This document shows, in pieces, positions 7,896 to 16,089 of a stretch of DNA of 64,000 nt (its first letter is position 1; each line of letters begins with the position of its first letter). The stretch comes from Enterobacteriaceae bacterium UBA7338 (GTDB taxonomy: Bacteria > Pseudomonadota > Gammaproteobacteria > Enterobacterales > Enterobacteriaceae). Under the pieces are notes generated by a model, which saw only the letters and a program-made list of their open reading frames with translations, was not told the origin of the DNA and ran no database searches. The position numbers and the translations under genes are program-made. Location: contig DKPJ01000006.1 of the NCBI GenBank assembly GCA_002480085.1, forward strand, positions 124,001 through 188,000, read 5' to 3'.

Positions 7896-7953
7896 AATGA
7901 TTACTTAGTCTAACGGCGTCACTTTACTCTCTGGTTAACCAAAGGACGCCGTC

Positions 7954-9927
7954 GTGAGCAGACCGTTAAAATCCCTATTCAAAAAAGAACATAGCGAAGA
8001 GATCAGTAACCGCAGCGCCAACCCGGTATTTTCCGACGTGGCGAACGTCTTTCTCTCCCGCCGCCGCCTGTTGCAGATGGGCGTGGTGGCGGGCGCGGCG
8101 GTCTCTTTCCCGCTGCTGGTGAAACCGGAGGCGGCTTTTGCTGCGGTTGCCCGCCCCTCCGCGCTGGCTAAGGCGGTCTCGCTGGGGTTCACCAGCATCC
8201 CGGTCTCCTCTGAAGATACGGTGAGGGTGCCGGAGGGCTATATCGCCCGTCCCTTCTACCGCTGGGGCGAGCCGGTGGGTCTGAAAGAGGCGATGCCCGC
8301 GTTCAAGACCGACGGCAGCAACACCACCGACGAGCAGGCGGCGCAGGCCGGCATGCACCATGACGGCATGGCGTGGTTTAGCCTGCCGCAGGGCGGCGAC
8401 AGCCCTGACCATGGCCTGCTGGCGATGAACCATGAGTACATCGATAACGGGATGCTGTTCAAGGATGGCGACGCCAACTGGAACCTCGACAAAGCCCGCA
8501 AAGGACAGAACGCAATGGGCATCTCGGTTATCGAGGTGCAGAAGCGCGGCAGCGACTGGCAGGTGGTACGCCCCTCCTCGTTCGCCCGCCGTATCACGGT
8601 AAACACCCCGATGCAGCTCACCGGCCCGGCACGCCATCAGCCGCTGATGAAAACCGCCGCCGATCCGCAGGGCGAGCAGGTGCTGGGAACGATGCAGAAC
8701 TGCGCCAATGGCCACACGCCGTGGGGAACCTACCTCACCTGCGAAGAGAACTGGTCCGATATTTTTGTGAAGAAGGCGGATCGCAACGCGCTGGAGAAGC
8801 GCTACGGTATCGCCGACAGCGACGATTCCTACCGCTGGAACGAGGTTGACGAGCGCTTTAGCGTGGATAAGACCCCGAACGAGCCGAACCGCTTTGGCTG
8901 GGTCGTGGAGATTGACCCGTACAATCCTGACTCTACGCCGCGCAAGCACACGGCGCTGGGTCGCTTCAAGCACGAAGGCGCAATGGTCACCCTCGCCGCA
9001 GACAACCGCGTGGTGGTCTATATGGGCGACGACCAGAAGTTTGAGTACATCTATAAGTTCGTCTCGGAGAAAAAGTACGATCCGGCCAACCGCGACGCCA
9101 GCATGGATCTGCTCACCTCCGGCACGCTCTACGTGGCGAAATTCAATGAGGACGGCAGCGGCAGCTGGCTTCCGCTGGTCTTTGGCGAGAACGGTCTCGA
9201 TCAGAGCCACGGCTTCGAAAGCCAGGGCGATCTGCTGATCAAAACCCGTCTGGCCGCCGACGTGGTGGGCGCGACCAAGATGGATCGTCCGGAGTGGATC
9301 AGCGTCGATCCGAACACCCCCGGCAGCGTCTACTGCACTCTGACCAACAACAGCGATCGCGGCAAAGAGGGCAAGGCGCCGGTCGATGCCGCCAACCCGC
9401 GCGCCAACAACCAGTTTGGTCACATCATGCACTGGCTGGAAGAGAACAACGATCCGGCCTCGGGACGCTTCCAGTGGGATATTCTGGTGATGGCAGGCCG
9501 CACCGACAGCGACGATGCGCAGGCCAAAGGCTCGATGCAGGGCGCCGCGTTTGGCAGCCCGGACGGCCTTTCGTTCGACCATCGCGGCGTGCTGTGGATC
9601 CAGACCGACGTCTCCTCCAGCACCATCAACCAGAAAGCGTATGCCGATATGGGTAACAACCAGATGGTGACCACCATTCCGGGCACTAACGAGTATCGTC
9701 GCTTCCTCACCGGGCCGCGCGGCTGCGAGATCACCGGCATCGCCTTTACTCCAGATAACCGGACGCTGTTTATTAATATTCAGCACCCTGGCGAGGTGGG
9801 CGACGGCATCACCGATCCGGCCAATCCGCGTGCGGTGTCGAACTGGCCGGATGCCGATCCGAACGGCCGCCCGCGCTCATCGACGGTGGTGATTGTGAAG
9901 GCCGACGGCGGATTGATCGGCAGCTAA
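7954..9927 (+). CDS. PhoX-type (DUF839) alkaline phosphatase, Tat-exported
   Basis: This is a 657-residue protein of the PhoX/DUF839 family. A twin-arginine signal is clear: SRRRLLQMG at about residues 35-43, a hydrophobic run (VVAGAAVSFPLLV) and cleavage near AFAA. The mature part has the family regions NCANGHTPWGTYLTCEENW, GRFKHEGA, SPDGLSFDHRGVLWI and RGCEITGIAFTPDNRTLFINIQHPGE, which supply Ca/Fe ligands in PhoX enzymes. Known PhoX proteins are periplasmic phosphatases induced by phosphate starvation, fitting the Pho box upstream. The start is GTG, chosen because AAAGGAC lies about eight bases upstream. Confidence 0.86.
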   Translation: MSRPLKSLFKKEHSEEISNRSANPVFSDVANVFLSRRRLLQMGVVAGAAVSFPLLVKPEAAFAAVARPSALAKAVSLGFTSIPVSSEDTVRVPEGYIARPFYRWGEPVGLKEAMPAFKTDGSNTTDEQAAQAGMHHDGMAWFSLPQGGDSPDHGLLAMNHEYIDNGMLFKDGDANWNLDKARKGQNAMGISVIEVQKRGSDWQVVRPSSFARRITVNTPMQLTGPARHQPLMKTAADPQGEQVLGTMQNCANGHTPWGTYLTCEENWSDIFVKKADRNALEKRYGIADSDDSYRWNEVDERFSVDKTPNEPNRFGWVVEIDPYNPDSTPRKHTALGRFKHEGAMVTLAADNRVVVYMGDDQKFEYIYKFVSEKKYDPANRDASMDLLTSGTLYVAKFNEDGSGSWLPLVFGENGLDQSHGFESQGDLLIKTRLAADVVGATKMDRPEWISVDPNTPGSVYCTLTNNSDRGKEGKAPVDAANPRANNQFGHIMHWLEENNDPASGRFQWDILVMAGRTDSDDAQAKGSMQGAAFGSPDGLSFDHRGVLWIQTDVSSSTINQKAYADMGNNQMVTTIPGTNEYRRFLTGPRGCEITGIAFTPDNRTLFINIQHPGEVGDGITDPANPRAVSNWPDADPNGRPRSSTVVIVKADGGLIGS

Positions 9928-9933
9928 AAAAGC

Positions 9934-9968
9934 AAAAAGCCGACGGCATCGCTGCCGTCGGCTTTTTT
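9934..9968. terminator. Bidirectional terminator between phoX-type gene and ddc
   Basis: A perfect 15-bp stem (9934-9948 with 9953-9967) closes a TCGC loop. It has A-rich and T-rich arms on either side, so it can terminate both the rightward phosphatase gene and the leftward ddc gene. Confidence 0.92.
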
Positions 9969-9982
9969 CACGTCTGCTGCAA

Positions 9983-11446
9983 TCATGCGTTGTGCAGCTG
10001 CTGCCCACAGGCGATCACGCTTGCCAGCAGAACCTTCACGTCCTCCAGGCAAACAACCGGGTTGAGCAGGGTCAGCTTCAGGCAGGTCACGCCATCGGCT
10101 TCCGTTACGCCCACGTTCGCCGCCCCGGAGGCCAGCAACGCATCACCGATACGCTGGTTCAGGAGCGCAACGCCTGCGGTGTCGCCGTTTTCCGGACGGA
10201 AACGGAACAGCACGCTGGCCAGCTGCGGCTGCATGACCAGCTCCAGCTGCGGCTGCTCGGCCACAAACTGCGCTACCTGCTGCGCCAGGGTTACGCCGTT
10301 ATCAATGATCTCGGCATACTGCTTTTTACCCAACGCTTCCAGGCCCATCCACAGCTTCAGCGCATCGAAACGGCGGGTGGTTTGCAGCGATTTAGAGACC
10401 AGGTTCGGTACGCCCTGCTCTTCGTCGAAATCAGAGTTCAGGTACGCCGCCTGATAACGCATCAGCTGATAGTGACGCGCATCTTTCAGCAGGAACGCGC
10501 CACAGCTGATGGTCTGGAAGTACTGCTTGTGGAAGTCCAGCGTGACGGAGTCCGCAAGCTCCAGGCCGTTGAGGAAGTGGCGATACTTCTCGGAAAGCAG
10601 CAGCGCGCCGCCCCAGGCCGCATCCACATGCACCCAGATCTGCTCTTCAGCCGCCAGGGCGGCGATCTCAGCTAACGGATCGATCGCGCCCGCATCGGTG
10701 GTGCCTGCGGTGGCAACAATCGCCATCACCTGCTCACCGTTGGCTTTCGCCTGCGCCAGCTTCTCCTTGAGATCGTTGAGATCCATACGCGAGAATTGAT
10801 CGGTTTTCACCAGCGTCACGGCCTGGTAGCCCAGTCCCATCAGCGCCATGTTCTTCTGCACGGAGAAGTGTGCATTTTCAGAGCATAACACTTTAATTTT
10901 ACTGAGATTACCGGTCAGGCCGTGCAGCTGAACAGAGTGGCCCTGGCGAGCGAAAAAGGCATCGCGCGCCAGCATCAGGCCCATCAGGTTGCTCTGCGTA
11001 CCACCGCTGGTGAAGACCCCGGCGTCGCCCGCTGTGTAACCGACCTGCTCACGCAGCCACTCAATCAGCTTAACCTCGATGATGGTCGCCGACGGGCTCT
11101 GATCCCAGGAGTCCATGCTCTGGTTGGTGGCGTTGATCAGCACTTCCGCCGCCTGGCTAATGACCAGGCTCGGGCAGTGCAGATGCGCCACACACTGCGG
11201 ATGGTGCACAGAGAGGCTGTCCTTGAGGAAATACTCCACGGCGCGCTCAATGGCGGCCTGGTTGCCCAGGCCCTCAGCGCTAAACTCTAAATTGATGCGC
11301 TCACGGAGTTCCGCAACGGTTTTGCCCTGGTACATCTCAGGCTGCTTAAGCCACTCAATAACCGCTTGCGTGCTCTGCTCAATCGCTTCCTGATAGGCGG
11401 CAATGCTCTGCGCGGAACCAGAGAGAATCGGATTTAGATCAGACAT
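9983..11446 (-). CDS. ddc: L-2,4-diaminobutyrate decarboxylase
   Basis: This is a group II pyridoxal-phosphate decarboxylase of 487 residues. The cofactor lysine lies in LDFHKQYFQ (about residue 307); other visible parts are FTSGGTQSNLMGLMLAR (about 150), SENAHFS and the Asp/Ala pair in VHVDAAWGG. It converts L-2,4-diaminobutyrate to 1,3-diaminopropane and CO2 in the cytoplasm, a route known from Acinetobacter and Enterobacter. It follows dat by 17 bases on the same strand, so the two form an operon dat-ddc. There is no K-12 counterpart. Confidence 0.93.
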   Translation of the reverse strand: MSDLNPILSGSAQSIAAYQEAIEQSTQAVIEWLKQPEMYQGKTVAELRERINLEFSAEGLGNQAAIERAVEYFLKDSLSVHHPQCVAHLHCPSLVISQAAEVLINATNQSMDSWDQSPSATIIEVKLIEWLREQVGYTAGDAGVFTSGGTQSNLMGLMLARDAFFARQGHSVQLHGLTGNLSKIKVLCSENAHFSVQKNMALMGLGYQAVTLVKTDQFSRMDLNDLKEKLAQAKANGEQVMAIVATAGTTDAGAIDPLAEIAALAAEEQIWVHVDAAWGGALLLSEKYRHFLNGLELADSVTLDFHKQYFQTISCGAFLLKDARHYQLMRYQAAYLNSDFDEEQGVPNLVSKSLQTTRRFDALKLWMGLEALGKKQYAEIIDNGVTLAQQVAQFVAEQPQLELVMQPQLASVLFRFRPENGDTAGVALLNQRIGDALLASGAANVGVTEADGVTCLKLTLLNPVVCLEDVKVLLASVIACGQQLHNA

Positions 11447-11463
11447 GTGCTCATTTGCTCCGA

Positions 11464-12849
11464 TTAAACAGGCTTCACGCCAGCGCTCAGCAGCGCGTTT
11501 TCAAATTTATCGAGGAAAATCCCCAGCTCGTTTTTGTCGATCAGCAGGGACGGCAGCAGACGCAGTACGCAACCGCCACGGCCGCCGCGCTCGAGGATCA
11601 GGCCCGCTTCGAAGCATTTTTTCTGCAGCAGGGCAGAGAGATCGCCGTCCGCCGGGTAGCAGCCCATGTGATCCTGCGCTTCCTGCGGCTTAACGATCTC
11701 AATCCCGATCATTAAGCCCAGACCGCGCACGTGGCCGATAACCGGGTAACGCTTCTGCATCTCAGCCAGCTGGCCCTTCAGCCATTCGCCTTTTTCAGCA
11801 ACCTGCTCGGCAACGCCTTCCTCTTTCAGGATCTTCAGCGTGGTGAGGCCGGTAGCCATCGCCAACTGGTTGCCACGGAAGGTACCGGTGTGATGACCCG
11901 GCGCCCAGGCGTCGAACTGCTTTTTAATACCCAGCACGGCCAGCGGTAAACCGCCGCCTACCGCTTTCGACATCACGATGATGTCCGGCTCAATACCGGC
12001 GTGTTCGAAGGCGAAGAATTTACCGGTACGGGCAAAGCCCGCCTGGACTTCGTCAAGGATCAGCAGAATGCCGTGTTCCTGGGTCACTTTACGGATGCGC
12101 TGCAGCCACTCGGCCGGAGCCGGGTTCACGCCGCCCTCGCCCTGCACGGCTTCAAGGATCACGGCAGCAGGTTTACGCACGCCGCTCTCAACGTCGTTGA
12201 TCAGGTTTTCGAAGTAGTAGGTCAGCGCTTTCACACCGGCTTCGCCGCCAATGCCCAGCGGGCAACGGTACTGGTGCGGGTAAGGCATAAACTGCACTTC
12301 CGGCATCATGCCGTTAACCGCTTCTTTCGGCGACAGGTTACCGGTTACGGCGAGCGCGCCATGCGTCATGCCGTGGTAGCCGCCGGAGAAGCTGATTACG
12401 CCGGAACGTCCGGTCACTTTTTTCGCCAGCTTCAGCGCCGCTTCAACGGCGTCCGCGCCGGAAGGGCCGGTGAACTGCAGGCAGTACTCTTTGCCCTGAC
12501 CTGGCAGCAGCGAGAGCAGATAAGCAGAAAACTCATCTTTTAACGGCGTGGTCAGGTCAAGCGTATGTAACGGTAAGCCACTGGTAAGGACGCTTTGGAT
12601 GCTTTGGATCACATCAGGATGATTATGGCCAAGCGCCAGCGTTCCGGCGCCTGCAAGACAGTCAAGGTATTGTTTATTATCTGCATCGGTGATCCAGACG
12701 CCCTGCGCTTTGGTGATCGCTAACGGCAACTTACGTGGATAACTTCTGACGTTGGATTCAAACTCGGCCTGTCTGGCCAGAAAGGTCTCATTGCTCTGCG
12801 GTAAGGAATCAGCACTCAAAGAATCAATACGGACTTTATCCGTCATCAT
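11464..12849 (-). CDS. dat: Diaminobutyrate--2-oxoglutarate aminotransferase
   Basis: This is a class III PLP aminotransferase of 461 residues. Key regions are GAGTLALGHNHPDV (about 66), TGPSGADAVEAALKLA (about 126), SGGYHGMTHGAL, ILDEVQAGFARTGKFFA (about 270) and the PLP lysine in VMSKAVGGGLPLAV (about 295). It makes L-2,4-diaminobutyrate from L-aspartate 4-semialdehyde and glutamate, feeding Ddc. The ATG at 12849 follows AGGAGAG; ATG 12846 is equally possible. It is divergent from lysC, whose enzyme begins the path to aspartate semialdehyde. Confidence 0.93.
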   Translation of the reverse strand: MMTDKVRIDSLSADSLPQSNETFLARQAEFESNVRSYPRKLPLAITKAQGVWITDADNKQYLDCLAGAGTLALGHNHPDVIQSIQSVLTSGLPLHTLDLTTPLKDEFSAYLLSLLPGQGKEYCLQFTGPSGADAVEAALKLAKKVTGRSGVISFSGGYHGMTHGALAVTGNLSPKEAVNGMMPEVQFMPYPHQYRCPLGIGGEAGVKALTYYFENLINDVESGVRKPAAVILEAVQGEGGVNPAPAEWLQRIRKVTQEHGILLILDEVQAGFARTGKFFAFEHAGIEPDIIVMSKAVGGGLPLAVLGIKKQFDAWAPGHHTGTFRGNQLAMATGLTTLKILKEEGVAEQVAEKGEWLKGQLAEMQKRYPVIGHVRGLGLMIGIEIVKPQEAQDHMGCYPADGDLSALLQKKCFEAGLILERGGRGGCVLRLLPSLLIDKNELGIFLDKFENALLSAGVKPV

Positions 12850-12973
12850 ATCTCTCCTACAACCTGGCGTCGTTAAAACACCGATTGAATAAGGGTTTAA
12901 GGGGGGTAAAAAATCGCGGCTAATATATGTGTTTTCAGCAGCGGACTCAATCTTTTATTTTTTGTGGGCTTTT

Positions 12974-13002
12974 ATGTAAATATTCTTAAAAATCAATGAC
13001 AA
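12974..13002 (-). promoter_or_regulatory. Candidate sigma-70 promoter of dat-ddc
   Basis: On the minus strand TTGTCA (12997-13002) and TTACAT (12974-12979) are 17 bases apart in an AT-rich stretch, about 125 bases before the dat start. The match to consensus is fair only. Confidence 0.35.
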
Positions 13003-13184
13003 GAAATGTTTTAGCCTCGGCTTAACATAAAGGTTGAAGAAAATATCGATTCAATGGGTTAAATCACTTACTATGCCCGCCGTTAAAATCCAAACCGATA
13101 AGGAAGACCTTATTTAACTATTTATGCGCATCAGATCCGGTGACCTGTGAGAACTAACGGAAGCAGGTTCCTGAGTTTTAAGCA

Positions 13185-13230
13185 GAAATGTTCGCGGGCG
13201 GACATTTCGTAAGGTGAAGAGCACTTCCCT
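13185..13230 (+). promoter_or_regulatory. Remnant of a lysC-type (L-box) leader
   Basis: GAAATGTTCG (13185-13194) pairs with CGGACATTTC (13199-13208) around a CGGG loop. The following GTAAGGTGAAGAGCACTTCC closely resembles, from recall, the 3' end of the E. coli lysC lysine riboswitch (hairpin, then GCAAGTGGTGGAGCACTTC). The distance back to the likely transcript start (about 110 bases) is too short for the full five-helix lysine aptamer, and I could not find the other conserved parts. I infer a truncated or rebuilt leader. Confidence 0.45.
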
Positions 13231-13239
13231 TATGCCGAA

Positions 13240-13268
13240 ATGAAAATTTTCATGCCATATCGATATGG
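13240..13268. repeat. Two adjacent 14-bp perfect palindromes before lysC
   Basis: ATGAAAATTTTCAT (13240-13253) and CCATATCGATATGG (13255-13268) are both perfect palindromes, separated by one base and ending 20 bases before the lysC ATG. They could be operator sites or RNA hairpins near the ribosome site. Confidence 0.6.
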
Positions 13269-13288
13269 CGCCCTGATATGAGATTGTT

Positions 13289-14650
13289 ATGACTCACACT
13301 TATCCACACATCATCGTTGCCAAGTTTGGCGGAACCAGCGTAGCTGACTTTGACGCGATGAGCCGCAGTGCCACCCTTGTCCTTGCTGATAAAAACGTTC
13401 GTCTGGTTGTCCTGTCTGCCTCTGCGGGCGTGACTAACCTGTTAGTCGAACTCGCTTCCGGTCTGGAAAGCCCCGATCGGCTGGACAAAATCGCCACCCT
13501 GCGCGCCCTGCAATACAACATTATTTCACGCCTTAAACAGCCAGACGCCATTGGTCAGGAGATCGATCGTCTCCTCGACAATATTAGCCGCCTGGCCGAA
13601 ACGGCTCTTGATTCCCGTTCAGCCACGCTCTGCGATGAGCTGGTGAGCCACGGGGAGCTGATGTCTTCCCTGCTGTTTGTGGAAGTCTTGCGTGAACGTG
13701 AAGTTGAGACGCAGTGGTTTGATGCCCGCAAAGTCATTCGCACCGATGATACGTTTGGCTGCGCAGTACCGGCCATCGACGCTATCGCCGAGCTGGCGGA
13801 AAAACATTTACGCCCGCGACTTGAGCAGGCGCTGATGGTAACCCAGGGCTTTATCGGCAGCGACGCGACAGGGCAAACGACCACGCTCGGGCGCGGCGGC
13901 AGCGACTACACCGCTTCCCTGCTGGCAGAGGCGCTTCATGCCTCACGTGTGGATATCTGGACCGATGTCGCGGGGATCTATACTACCGATCCCCGGATCG
14001 TCCCCCAGGCAAAACGTATCGATAACCTTTCGTTCTCCGAAGCGAGAGAGATGGCGACCTTTGGTGCCAAAGTGCTGCACCCGGCTACCCTGCTGCCTGC
14101 CATGCGCAAGAACATTCCGGTATTTGTCGGGGCCAGCAATAACGCGGCCGCGGGTGGAACGCTGGTTCGCCGCGATGCGCTAGAGCCGTCGCGCTATCGC
14201 GCCCTGGCCGTACGCCGCCAGCAGACCCTGTTGACGTTATCCAGCCTGAATGCGCAGCCGACACACCGCTTTTTAGCCGAGACCTTTGCGATCCTCTCGC
14301 GTCACGAAGTCGCGCTCGATCTGGTGACCACCTCGGAAACGAGCATCGCGCTGATCCTCAACGCCACCGGTTCGACGTCAGGCGAGGCCGATATGTTGAC
14401 TTCCTCCCTGCTCACCGAGCTAGCGTCGCACTGCCACGTTGAGATCGAGACCGGGTTAGCGCTGATATCATTGATTGGTAATGCGCTCTCTCAGGAGGCG
14501 GCGGTGTGTAAAGAGGTCTTTGCCGAGCTGGAGACGCACGCCGTGCGCATGATTTGCCACGGGGCATCTGATCACAGCCTCTGCTTCCTGCTGCCAGCGG
14601 GATCGGCAGACAGCGCGGTGAAAGCGTTACACCGCAGCCTGTTGGAATAA
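13289..14650 (+). CDS. lysC: Aspartokinase III paralogue (LysC-type)
   Basis: This 453-residue protein phosphorylates L-aspartate. The kinase signature KFGGTSV is at residues 12-18; SHGELMS, TQGFIGSD, TLGRGGSDYTA and VDIWTDVAGIYTTDPR follow, and two ACT domains fill residues from about 305 on. It matches E. coli LysC clearly but seems less similar to it than the flanking core genes are to theirs, and it is not next to pgi as in K-12, so I take it as a second copy. At the allosteric site E. coli Met318, Ser321, Gly323, Ser338 and Val339 correspond here to Ala322, Thr325, Arg327, Ala342 and Leu343. It is divergent from dat-ddc and may feed them. Confidence 0.88.
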   Translation: MTHTYPHIIVAKFGGTSVADFDAMSRSATLVLADKNVRLVVLSASAGVTNLLVELASGLESPDRLDKIATLRALQYNIISRLKQPDAIGQEIDRLLDNISRLAETALDSRSATLCDELVSHGELMSSLLFVEVLREREVETQWFDARKVIRTDDTFGCAVPAIDAIAELAEKHLRPRLEQALMVTQGFIGSDATGQTTTLGRGGSDYTASLLAEALHASRVDIWTDVAGIYTTDPRIVPQAKRIDNLSFSEAREMATFGAKVLHPATLLPAMRKNIPVFVGASNNAAAGGTLVRRDALEPSRYRALAVRRQQTLLTLSSLNAQPTHRFLAETFAILSRHEVALDLVTTSETSIALILNATGSTSGEADMLTSSLLTELASHCHVEIETGLALISLIGNALSQEAAVCKEVFAELETHAVRMICHGASDHSLCFLLPAGSADSAVKALHRSLLE

Positions 14651-14661
14651 AGGCTAACGAG

Positions 14662-15858
14662 TTAGTTTTGTTCTACGAGCGCCTGTGCACAGGCCCAGGC
14701 GCTTGACCATGCCCACTGGAAGTTATATCCCCCCAGCCAGCCGGTGACGTCCATCACCTCGCCGATAAAGTAGAGTCCCGGTACGTTGCGTGCTTCCATG
14801 GTACGTGAGGAAAGCTCATGCGTATCGACGCCGCCGAGCGTCACCTCCGCCGTGCGGTAGCCCTCGGTGCCGTTGGGCTGAACCCGCCAACTCGTGAGAT
14901 TATCCACCAGGATCTGCTGTTCGCGGCTGTTGAGCTGCTTCAGGGTCACGTCCGGGATCTGTCCAAGCTGCTGCAGGCACTCAATAAGCCGTTTCGGCAG
15001 CTGCATCGCCAGCGTATTTTTCAGGCTCTGGTTCGGGTGCGCGGCGCGTTGGTCGTTGAGGAACGCATCCAGATCGCACTCCGGCAGCATGTTGATGGTG
15101 ACGAACTCGCCGGGCTGCCAGTAGCTGGAGATCTGTAGCACCGCCGGACCGGAGAGGCCGCGATGGGTAAAGAGCAGGCTTTCACGGAATACCGTCCCGT
15201 CCTCTGCCGTGATCGTCGAGGGCACCGACACGCCAGAGAGGAGCGATAGCTGCTCCAGCAGCGGCTTATGCAGGGTGAACGGCACCAGACCCGCCCGCGT
15301 GGGCAGCACCTTCAGGCCAAACTGTTCGGCAATCTTATAGCCAAACGGCGATGCGCCCAGGCCGGGCATAGACAGGCCACCGCTGGCAATCACCAGCTTG
15401 TTGGTTACCACGCTTTCGCCGTTGAGCTGCAACGTATAGCCTGCGTCGTCGCGGGTGACGTCGAGCACCTCGCTACGCAGGCGCGTGGTAACATTCCCCT
15501 TTGCGCACTCTGCCACCAGCAGATCAACAATCTGCTGCGCGGAGTCGTCGCAGAAAAGTTGACCCAGCGTCTTCTCATGCCAGGCAATACCGTGCTTGCC
15601 GACCAGATCGATAAAATCCCACTGGGTATAGCGCGCCAGAGCAGATTTGCAGAAATGCGGGTTTTGGCTCAGATAGGCCGCAGGCTCGACATAAAGGTTA
15701 GTAAAGTTGCAGCGACCGCCGCCAGACATAAGAATTTTACGTCCAGGTTTTTTACCATTGTCCAGCAACAGCACCCGGCTGCCCGCCTGTCCGGCGATTG
15801 CCGCACAGAACATCCCCGCCGCGCCGGCCCCAATGATAACGGCATCAAACCTTTCCAC
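14662..15858 (-). CDS. yhiN: YhiN, HI0933-family flavoprotein
   Basis: This 398-residue protein has an N-terminal dinucleotide-binding motif (VIIGAGAAGMFCAAIAG, residues 6-22), the block GRKILMSGGGRCNFTN and the C-terminal GLYFIGEVMDVTGWLGGYNFQWAWSSA, all typical of the HI0933 (BaiN-like) FAD/NAD(P)-binding family. Its substrate in enteric bacteria is not established. The start is a GTG at 15858, five bases after GAGGAA, giving VERFDAVIIG as the match to E. coli MERFDA; an ATG at 15915 would add an unrelated 19-residue tail. It is convergent with lysC, 11 bases apart, with no terminator visible between them. Confidence 0.9.
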   Translation of the reverse strand: MERFDAVIIGAGAAGMFCAAIAGQAGSRVLLLDNGKKPGRKILMSGGGRCNFTNLYVEPAAYLSQNPHFCKSALARYTQWDFIDLVGKHGIAWHEKTLGQLFCDDSAQQIVDLLVAECAKGNVTTRLRSEVLDVTRDDAGYTLQLNGESVVTNKLVIASGGLSMPGLGASPFGYKIAEQFGLKVLPTRAGLVPFTLHKPLLEQLSLLSGVSVPSTITAEDGTVFRESLLFTHRGLSGPAVLQISSYWQPGEFVTINMLPECDLDAFLNDQRAAHPNQSLKNTLAMQLPKRLIECLQQLGQIPDVTLKQLNSREQQILVDNLTSWRVQPNGTEGYRTAEVTLGGVDTHELSSRTMEARNVPGLYFIGEVMDVTGWLGGYNFQWAWSSAWACAQALVEQN

Positions 15859-16089
15859 ACTGCATTCCTCTTCGCTAATCCGGCGCGGATTGTAAATTTT
15901 ATGCGGTGGTCGCACCAGCGCAAATGGTGGTTAAAATGGTCATTTCGTTGAAATTTATGACATAAATATTTACGGACCATGACAGAAGGGTGAAAAATAT
16001 CAAAAAAAAGCTATATTTCACTTTGCCCCCGCTGCGAATGTCCATGATAATGCGCGGCGTTCATGACCTCAAAAATGGCGTAACGTCCT

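Larger units (their letters stand above)
12850..13288. other. 439-bp divergent intergenic region between dat and lysC
   Basis: No coding sequence is supported here. The left half (12880-13075) is AT-rich and probably holds both promoters, including a possible lysC -10 (TACTAT, 13069-13074) with no good -35. The right half is the lysC leader: a hairpin at 13098-13113 (ATAAGG-AAGA-CCTTAT), a weak ACCTG/CAGGT pairing near 13143-13168, a strong 10-bp hairpin at 13185-13208 and two palindromes at 13240-13268. Confidence 0.7.

Noticed and set aside
7975..9786. 603-codon open frame on the minus strand opposite the phosphatase gene
   Set aside because: It is a shadow of a GC-rich gene: no family pattern, low-complexity H/R/V-rich translation and no ribosome site. 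The plus strand has a full PhoX protein with a Tat signal.
9983..12849. Siderophore or ectoine biosynthesis locus (diaminobutyrate is a precursor of both)
   Set aside because: No NRPS, NIS synthetase or ectABC genes are present; the Dat-Ddc pair alone points to diaminopropane.
13080..13288. A complete lysine riboswitch upstream of lysC
   Set aside because: Only the 3' hairpin and tail resemble the L-box; the conserved junction parts could not be found and the leader is too short.
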